Source of the DNA: Curtobacterium sp. MCBA15_008
Lineage (GTDB): Bacteria > Actinomycetota > Actinomycetes > Actinomycetales > Microbacteriaceae
Direction: 5' to 3'
Length of the DNA stretch: 64,000 nucleotides
Assembly (NCBI RefSeq): GCF_001865065.1
Contig: NZ_MJGN01000016.1
Coordinates: forward strand, 133,314 to 197,313
The stretch's first letter is position 1. Each line of letters begins with the position of its first letter. The notes beneath the pieces are model-generated. The model made no database searches, was not told the DNA's origin, and saw nothing but the letters and a program-made list of their open reading frames with translations. The position numbers and the translations under genes were made by a program. Shown piece after piece: positions 58,573 to 64,000 of the stretch.

Positions 58573-60450
58573 TCAGCGGCCGGTGACCGCGCGTCGGATC
58601 TGCTCGATCGGCACCTTCGGGGAACGGTCGGCGTTCAGCAGGCCGTTCGTCTCCTGCATCGTGTCCGTCAGCTGCGTGTAGCAGGAGCCCGCCAGGAACG
58701 AGCTGGCACGGATCGCGTCGTAGAGCGCCGTGATCCGAGCCACCCAGTCGTCGCCGTCCGTCGCGGAGGTGTAGCCCCAGCCGTCCTCGCGCTGCGCACC
58801 GGGCTGGTAGTTCACGCCGCCGAACTCGGTCAGCATCACCGGCTGCCCGTGGTCGACCGCGCCGCCGACGAGGATCCGCCGGTCGGCCGGCCCGATCCCG
58901 TTCACGAGCACCGTGCGCGCGACGTCGTCCGCGTAGGTCGCGGCGAGCCGGGGGCCATCGCCCTCGTAGTCGTGGATCGTCAGGATGTCCGAGTTCGTGT
59001 GCTCCCAGCCGTCGTTCGAGATCACCGGACGCGTCGGGTCCAGCGCCCGCGTGACGTCGGCCAGCGCTCGGGCGTACGCCTGCTGCGCCGGGTCCGTCGC
59101 GATGTGCTGCACGCCCCAGCTCTCGTTCGCCGGCACCCACGTGACGATCGACGGGTGCGAGGCGTCGCGTTCGACGGCGTCCATCCACTCCCGCATCAGC
59201 CGCTGCACCGCACGCGGCGAGAAGGCGTACGCACCCGGGGCCTCGCCCCAGACCAGGATGCCGAGCCGGTCCGCCCAGTACAGGAACCGGGGATCCTCGA
59301 TCTTCTGGTGGTTGCGGGCGGCGTTGAAGCCGAGCTCCTTGATGAGCTCGACCTCGCGGCGGAGCGCCTCGCGGGAGGGCGCGGCGATGTGCGAGTCCGG
59401 CCAGTACCCCTGGTTGAGGACGCTGCGGACGTTGTAGCGGCGGCCGTTCAACAGGAACGCGGCGCCGTCGGTGCCGACGGTGCGGACGCCGAAGTACGAG
59501 GCGACGACGTCGACGGGGGTGCTGTCCGCGGCGTCACCGGCGGCCGGACGGAGCAGCGCGACCGTGGCGTCCACCAGTCGCGGCGCCTCCGGGGTCCAGT
59601 GGAGCTCGTCCTCGGCCTGGCCGTTCGACTGGCGGGCGATCGGCACGAGCACGTCGAACTCGTCGCCGGTCGCGCCGAGGGTGGCCTCGATCGTGGCGAG
59701 GTGCTCGTCGCGTTCGTCCCACCGGGCGTCGACGCGGAGGCGCTCGCCGCCGGTGCGCTGCCCGGCGATCCGGACGGTCAGGCGCATGGTCGCGTGGTCG
59801 ACGTTCGTCCAACGGAGGTACGCGATCGACGCGGTCGGCACGGCCTCGAGCCACACGGTCTGCCAGATGCCGGTGGTCCGGCGGTACCAGATCGCGTGCG
59901 GGTCCTCGTGCCAGTCCTGCTTGCCGCGGGGCTGGGTGAGGTCGTGCGGGTCGTCCTCGGCGCGGACGACGAGGGTGTGGACGGCATCGGGGTCGGTCGC
60001 CAGGGCGTCGGTCACGTCGAACGAGAACGGGGTGTGGCCGCCCTCGTGCCCGCCGATGAACCGGCCGTCGATCCAGACCCGGGCGCGGTGGTCGACGGCG
60101 CCGAAGTGCAGCACCAGGCGCCCAGCGGCGTCACTGTGGCCGGCGGCCTCGAGCTCGGCGCGGGTGATCGCGCGGGAGTACCAGACCACGGGGTGGAAGC
60201 CCGGCTCGTCGATGCCGGACGCGACGGACTCCGGCGGGAACGGGACGACGATGTCCCGCGCGTCGGGGAAGCCGTCGCGCCAGGCGGGGTCGTCGCCGTC
60301 GTTCCGGAACGACCACGTGCCGTCGAGGTCCGCCCAGTGCGGGCGGAGCATCTGCGGCCGGGGGTACGTGCCGTCCTGCCGCGAGGCGAGCGGGAGGGCC
60401 GGCGAAGGGGCGGTGTCAGGTGCGGCGACGGTGCCGTCGAGCGTGCTCAT
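58573..60450 (-). CDS. GH2 beta-glycosidase (beta-glucuronidase/galactosidase-like)
   Basis: 625 residues in the GH2 order: sugar-binding jelly roll (about 35-215), Ig-like domain (215-320) and TIM barrel. The acid/base Glu is in VTWVPANESWGVQ and the nucleophile in MLTEFGGVNY. FNAARNHQKIEDPRFLYWADRLGILVW is also typical. There is no signal peptide, so it works on imported glycosides. Linkage preference (galactose, glucuronate, mannose) is not readable. Start ATG 60450 with GGAG close by. A LacI-like palindrome lies 21 bases upstream. Confidence 0.9.
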   Translation of the reverse strand: MSTLDGTVAAPDTAPSPALPLASRQDGTYPRPQMLRPHWADLDGTWSFRNDGDDPAWRDGFPDARDIVVPFPPESVASGIDEPGFHPVVWYSRAITRAELEAAGHSDAAGRLVLHFGAVDHRARVWIDGRFIGGHEGGHTPFSFDVTDALATDPDAVHTLVVRAEDDPHDLTQPRGKQDWHEDPHAIWYRRTTGIWQTVWLEAVPTASIAYLRWTNVDHATMRLTVRIAGQRTGGERLRVDARWDERDEHLATIEATLGATGDEFDVLVPIARQSNGQAEDELHWTPEAPRLVDATVALLRPAAGDAADSTPVDVVASYFGVRTVGTDGAAFLLNGRRYNVRSVLNQGYWPDSHIAAPSREALRREVELIKELGFNAARNHQKIEDPRFLYWADRLGILVWGEAPGAYAFSPRAVQRLMREWMDAVERDASHPSIVTWVPANESWGVQHIATDPAQQAYARALADVTRALDPTRPVISNDGWEHTNSDILTIHDYEGDGPRLAATYADDVARTVLVNGIGPADRRILVGGAVDHGQPVMLTEFGGVNYQPGAQREDGWGYTSATDGDDWVARITALYDAIRASSFLAGSCYTQLTDTMQETNGLLNADRSPKVPIEQIRRAVTGR

Positions 60451-60470
60451 GGCTCCATGCTGGCGCGGCT

Positions 60471-60484
60471 GTACATCGTTGTAA
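60471..60484 (-). promoter_or_regulatory. LacI-type operator-like palindrome
   Basis: GTACATCGTTGTAA has dyad symmetry about a central CG (5 of 7 base pairs), as in LacI/GalR operators, 21 bases before the GH2 start. No LacI gene is in the window. Confidence 0.4.
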
Positions 60485-60531
60485 AGGGGTGTCCGCCGAT
60501 TGCCGTCGAGACGCGCGCCGGGCAGCCGCGT

Positions 60532-60987
60532 TCAGCCGATCGCGGCGTCGCGGGTGAGGACCATGACGTCCATCCGACCCTGTTGGACGACCTCGCCGCG
60601 CTGGTTGCGGAGCGACACGGTGCGTTCGACGATGCCGGTCCGCCCGGAGCTCGTCAGCCGGGTCGACAGGATCTCGACGTCGCACGTGACGGTGTCGCCG
60701 ATGAACACCGGGGCCGTGAACCGCCACTGGTCGATGCCGAGGAGTGCGACCGCGGAGCCCTCGAACACCCCGGTGCGTGCGATGAGGCCGAGGCACAGCG
60801 ACGTGCCGAGCAGTCCGTGCACGATCCGCTGGCCGTAGCGCGTCTGCGATGCGAACTCGACGTCGGTGTGGACCTGGTTGTTGTCGTTCGTCCACGAGGC
60901 GAACGACACCACGTCCGCCTCGGTGATCGTGCGACCCGGGGTCGTGAAGGTCTGTCCGGCGGCGAGGTCCTCGAGGTAGTGCGGCAC
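60532..60987 (-). CDS. MaoC-like dehydratase
   Basis: 151 residues with the hot-dog fold. FASWTNDNNQVHTDVEFASQT holds the catalytic Asp/His pair (D-x4-H region: NNQVHTD) of R-specific enoyl-CoA hydratases, followed by RIVHGLLGTSLCLGLI. It hydrates or dehydrates acyl-CoA in fatty acid or PHA metabolism. GTG 60987 has GAGGAT six bases upstream; GTG 61009 is possible. It lies 36 bases past the CHAD gene on the same strand. Confidence 0.85.
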   Translation of the reverse strand: MPHYLEDLAAGQTFTTPGRTITEADVVSFASWTNDNNQVHTDVEFASQTRYGQRIVHGLLGTSLCLGLIARTGVFEGSAVALLGIDQWRFTAPVFIGDTVTCDVEILSTRLTSSGRTGIVERTVSLRNQRGEVVQQGRMDVMVLTRDAAIG

Positions 60988-61023
60988 GTCGTCATCCTCG
61001 CAGACCGGCACCGCCGCGGCCGT

Positions 61024-62514
61024 TCACACCTTCGCGAGGAGCTTGCGCGCCCGGGACCGTGCGTGTTCGACGGCCGCGTGTTCGGTCGTCGCCAGCACGC
61101 CGTGGCCGAACGTGTCCTCGCCCCGCTCCGCCGCAGCCACCGCCAGCTCCCGGTAGGCCGCGGTCGCGTGCGCCGCGTCGAGCACTTCGCCGAGGGACTC
61201 CTGCAGCCGCTTCAGGAACCCGAGCCGGCGCTTCCCGAGGTCCGGCCCCTCGCCCGCTGCCTGCAGGGCGTAGCGCAGTCGCCGTGCCGCCTTCCGGACC
61301 TCGTGCAGGTCGTCGAGTCCCTCGACCCGGCCGTCGAGCGTGGCGCCGACCCGGTGCCGTTCCTTCCGGATCCGGTGCACTGCGAAGGTCGCGGCGTCGT
61401 CGTCGGCGTGCGGTCCCCGCGGTGCCCGTTCGATCAGGTCGTCGAGGTGGTCGAGCGTCACGGCCCACGCGGGGGAACGCATGGTCCGACGGAGGTCCGC
61501 GGCCGCTCCTGCTCGAGCCCGGTCCACGTGCGCGCCGATCCGGTCGAGCGTGCCGGCGTCGACGTACCCGTCCGGTGCGCGTGCGGCCGTCCGCAGCAGC
61601 CGGTCGCGCACGACCTCGGCGTCCCGGGCCACCCCCGCCACCCGGGCGACACCGGCGAGCTCCGCCCGCAGCACCTCCGTCGCACCGCGGTCGAGGGCGC
61701 CCCGGTACGCGGCGAGCACGCTCCGGAGGCGGCGCAGCACCTTCCGGAGGTCGTGGACCGACTCCCGCTCGTCGGCGCGGACACGGGGGTCGACCGCGAC
61801 GAGGTCGACCCGCAACGCGCGCAGCACCTCGCGCAGGGCCGCCGCCGCGGTGCCGCGCCGCGGACGCTTCGAGGTCCCACCGCGCCGGAGTGGTGCCGAT
61901 CGCGCGGCGCCGGTCCCGCCGTGGCCGCCGGCCCGTCCACCGCCGACCCGTCCACTGCCGGGTGCTGCTGGTTCTGCGGCGTCGGCCAACGCGCGTTCCG
62001 CCGCCCGCGCGACCGCCCCGGTGCTCCCGTCGTCGCTCAGCGCCCACCACCGTGCCGACCGCAGCAGCGTCGTCTCCGGGTCGCCCTCGTCCACGCGCAC
62101 GTCGGCGACCTCGGCACGGAGTCGTCCGTCGCGCCCGCGGAGCTCGACCAGTGTCGTCGCGGTGTCCCGCACCCGCACCACCCGGAGCGCCCGCCCGCGC
62201 ACGAACACCTCGACCGGGTCCCGAGGGGGCTGCCCGCCGTCGCGATCGCCGTCGCCGTCGAGGTCGGGTCCGGCCGCTACGGGCCCGTGCCCGCGGTCGA
62301 CGGACCACCCCGCGTCGGACCGCAGGAGTTCGACCCCCTCGGTGGCGAGGACGCGGTCCTCGGTGTCCCACAGTGTCTCGCGCAGGACGACCGGCTCGTG
62401 GCGGCGGACGTCGTCGGCGAAGGGCTCGAGTGCGGGAAGGCGACGGTCGTCGGGGATCCGCCAGGTGCAGCGGGGGTCGGTGCGGGCCTCTGGGTCACGG
62501 TGCGGGGTCGGCAT
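61024..62514 (-). CDS. CHAD protein with degenerate CYTH-like N-terminus
   Basis: About 496 residues. The C-terminal half is a CHAD domain with the conserved His helices ESVHDLRKVLRRLRSVLAA, FAVHRIRKERHRVG and LHEVRKAARRLRYAL; CHAD binds inorganic polyphosphate. Residues 1-190 have the length and position of a CYTH (triphosphatase) domain, but the signature ExExK motif is absent (CTWRIPDDRRL), so it is unlikely to be active. The linker (about 190-235) is a Gly/Arg-rich basic patch (GGRAGGHGG, SKRPRRG). ATG 62514 chosen as the start. Confidence 0.8.
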   Translation of the reverse strand: MPTPHRDPEARTDPRCTWRIPDDRRLPALEPFADDVRRHEPVVLRETLWDTEDRVLATEGVELLRSDAGWSVDRGHGPVAAGPDLDGDGDRDGGQPPRDPVEVFVRGRALRVVRVRDTATTLVELRGRDGRLRAEVADVRVDEGDPETTLLRSARWWALSDDGSTGAVARAAERALADAAEPAAPGSGRVGGGRAGGHGGTGAARSAPLRRGGTSKRPRRGTAAAALREVLRALRVDLVAVDPRVRADERESVHDLRKVLRRLRSVLAAYRGALDRGATEVLRAELAGVARVAGVARDAEVVRDRLLRTAARAPDGYVDAGTLDRIGAHVDRARAGAAADLRRTMRSPAWAVTLDHLDDLIERAPRGPHADDDAATFAVHRIRKERHRVGATLDGRVEGLDDLHEVRKAARRLRYALQAAGEGPDLGKRRLGFLKRLQESLGEVLDAAHATAAYRELAVAAAERGEDTFGHGVLATTEHAAVEHARSRARKLLAKV

Positions 62515-62668
62515 GGGGACGAGTGTCGTCCGCTCCACCTGTTCCGTCCCGACGCTCGGCGCGTTCTGTGGACGGTGCCGGTCGCAGGCGCCCTGTGGAG
62601 GACCCGGCACGAGGACCCGACACGAGTACCCGCCCCGAGGACCCGACACCGCTCCAGGCCCCGACGCG

Positions 62669-62674
62669 TACCGT
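62669..62674 (+). promoter_or_regulatory. -10 box of a leaderless maltokinase message
   Basis: TACCGT followed by TCGCTGC and ATG 62682, the same 7-base spacing as galU. The CHAD gene is divergent. Confidence 0.6.
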
Positions 62675-62681
62675 TCGCTGC

Positions 62682-63968
62682 ATGAGCGACGAGGCACCCG
62701 AGCGCCCCACCGACCCCACGCACGACAGCGACCCCACCGACACCGTGCTCGAGGGCTGGATCGCCCACCAGCGCTGGTACACGGCGAAGGGAGCCAGCCC
62801 GCGGCTCCGCACCGTCGCCCGGTCCGACGGCACCCGTCTGGTCCTCGACGACGCACCGACCGGCCCCGTCCTCTACCAGGCACCCGTCACGAGCAACGCC
62901 GACGGCTCGCTCCGTGACGCCACCTCGGACCCCGTCTGGGTCGCCTCGCTGGCGGCCCGGATCGACGCCGACCCCGACAGCCTCCGCCCGATCGGCACGG
63001 TGACGTCCTCGCGGGTCCTCAGCGGCGAGCAGTCGAACACCTCGGTCATCTGCGACACCGACTCCGGCGACCAGGTCATCGTGAAGGTGTTCCGCGTCCT
63101 GCACCACGGCGACAACCCCGACGTGACCACGCAGCTCGCCCTGTCCGCAGCCGGGAGCACCCGGGTCCCGCGGGTGGCCGGCGCGCTCCGGGGTTCCTGG
63201 CCCGACCCCGGCCGAGCCGACGGCACGGCCACGGGGCACCTCGCCTTCGCCCAGGAGTTCCTCCCAGGGCTCGAGGACGCCTGGCGCGTGGCGCTCCGGG
63301 ACGCCCGGCAGGGCACGTCCTTCACGACGGGGGCGGACCGGCTCGGCGAGGCGCTCGCCGAGGTCCACGGCACCCTCGCCCGCGCGCTGCCGACCGAGGC
63401 GGCCGACGACACCCGGCGGAACGCGGCCGTCGCCACGATGCACGCGCGCCTCGATGCTGCGGCAGCCGAGGCCCCGGCGATCGCCGAGCACGTCGACGCC
63501 GTCCGCGCCGTCTACGACCGTGCCGCCGCCGTCGCGTGGCCGGACCTGCAGCGCATCCACGGCGACCTGCACCTCGGACAGGTCCTCGCCGCACCGGAAC
63601 CCCGCGGCTGGGTCTTCCTCGACTTCGAGGGCGAACCGCTGCGCCCGCTGACCGAACGGTCCCTGCCCGACGTCACCCTCCGCGACGTCGCAGGCATGCT
63701 CCGGTCCTTCGACTACGTCGCCGGCGCACTCGCACAGGACGCCGAACCGGTCGACGCGGGAGCGTGGGCGTCGGCCGCACGGTCGGCGTTCCTCGACGGG
63801 TACGAGCGCGGCACGGGCGCGGAACTCGTCACGCACCGCGAACTGCTCGACGCGTTCGAACTGGACAAGGCCGTCTACGAGGTCGTCTACGAGACCCGCA
63901 ACCGACCCGACTGGGTCGGCATCCCGCTCGCAGCGGTGACGCGTCTCGCCAACCGCAGCGCGGCCTGA
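62682..63968 (+). CDS. mak: Maltokinase (Mak/Pep2) with N-terminal cap
   Basis: 428 residues. The N-terminal cap (DTVLEGWIAHQRWYTAKGASPRLRT) is characteristic of maltokinases; the kinase core follows with VIVKVFRVLHHGDNPDV, catalytic loop IHGDLHLGQVLAAPEPRGWVFLDFEGEPLRPL (Asp and the DFE metal site) and GYERGTGAEL. The enzyme phosphorylates maltose to maltose-1-phosphate for the GlgE pathway to alpha-glucan. No treS or glgE is in the window; they may lie downstream. The complete gene ends 32 bases before the window edge. Confidence 0.88.
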   Translation: MSDEAPERPTDPTHDSDPTDTVLEGWIAHQRWYTAKGASPRLRTVARSDGTRLVLDDAPTGPVLYQAPVTSNADGSLRDATSDPVWVASLAARIDADPDSLRPIGTVTSSRVLSGEQSNTSVICDTDSGDQVIVKVFRVLHHGDNPDVTTQLALSAAGSTRVPRVAGALRGSWPDPGRADGTATGHLAFAQEFLPGLEDAWRVALRDARQGTSFTTGADRLGEALAEVHGTLARALPTEAADDTRRNAAVATMHARLDAAAAEAPAIAEHVDAVRAVYDRAAAVAWPDLQRIHGDLHLGQVLAAPEPRGWVFLDFEGEPLRPLTERSLPDVTLRDVAGMLRSFDYVAGALAQDAEPVDAGAWASAARSAFLDGYERGTGAELVTHRELLDAFELDKAVYEVVYETRNRPDWVGIPLAAVTRLANRSAA

Positions 63969-63987
63969 GGACGCGACCCACCCGACG

Positions 63988-64000
63988 GACGGGAGGCGCG
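63988..64000. repeat. Left arm of a GGAGGCGCGG hairpin cut by the window edge
   Basis: GACGGGAGGCGCG begins here, 19 bases after the maltokinase stop, as after nadE at 9263. The matching arm would lie beyond the window. Confidence 0.6.

Overview
The window reads as chromosomal DNA of a very high-GC actinobacterium, most likely a Microbacteriaceae such as Curtobacterium. The basis is about 70 percent GC, strong GC3 bias, lineage-typical gene content (choice-of-anchor G surface protein with an LAFTG sorting signal, maltokinase, CHAD protein, DUF4011-type helicase) and many promoters that place a -10 box 6-8 nt before the start codon, as expected for leaderless mRNAs. No phage, transposase, plasmid function or CRISPR array was found.

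Layout. 1-13 kb: the 3' part of argG, an AI-2E-family permease, a MarR/MATE efflux pair with a self-overlapping operator, a large secreted anchored protein, nadE and a flotillin-like protein. 11.5-16.2 kb: an ABC exporter of two NBD subunits and one giant FtsX-type permease; the two NBDs carry complementary defects that leave one competent ATP site. 16.3-20.1 kb: an APH-family kinase, a DHA2-type MFS exporter and a TetR repressor with clear operators over the exporter promoter. 20.4-31.5 kb: two convergent operons that together encode a complete non-phosphorylating L-fucose route (ABC importer, cytoplasmic GH29 fucosidase, mutarotase, dehydrogenase, lactonase, L-fuconate dehydratase, SDR, FAH hydrolase, FCD-type GntR repressor). 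Matching palindromes (ACATC-N-GATGT type) stand before fucD, the lactonase gene and the hydrolase gene. 31.7-37.5 kb: a glutaredoxin, a PrsW protease, an unusual adenosylhomocysteinase-like/amidohydrolase/cupin operon and a DUF3800 protein. 37.7-45.7 kb: a polar amino-acid ABC importer, oxidoreductases, a FAD monooxygenase and a CitE-like lyase. 45.8-50.7 kb: a DUF4011/SF1 helicase-like protein whose Walker A and B residues are lost, a 53-bp tandem repeat that recreates an ATGA stop/start junction, and a CDP-alcohol phosphatidyltransferase. 50.8-64 kb: mscL, a poly-serine FmdB protein, 5-FTHF cyclo-ligase, galU, an acetyltransferase, tRNA-Ala(CGC), an amidase-domain lipoprotein, a PIG-V-type mannosyltransferase, a GH2 glycosidase, a MaoC protein, a CHAD protein and maltokinase.

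The spaces between genes are unusually structured. Three copies of an exactly 72-bp palindromic element, two copies of an element with one left arm and two alternative right arms spaced 19 nt apart, and a recurring GGAGGCGCGGTGC hairpin family account for much of the noncoding DNA. These, with the asymmetric ABC exporter, the pseudo-helicase with its ATGA relay and the AHCY-like operon, are the most unusual parts of the window.
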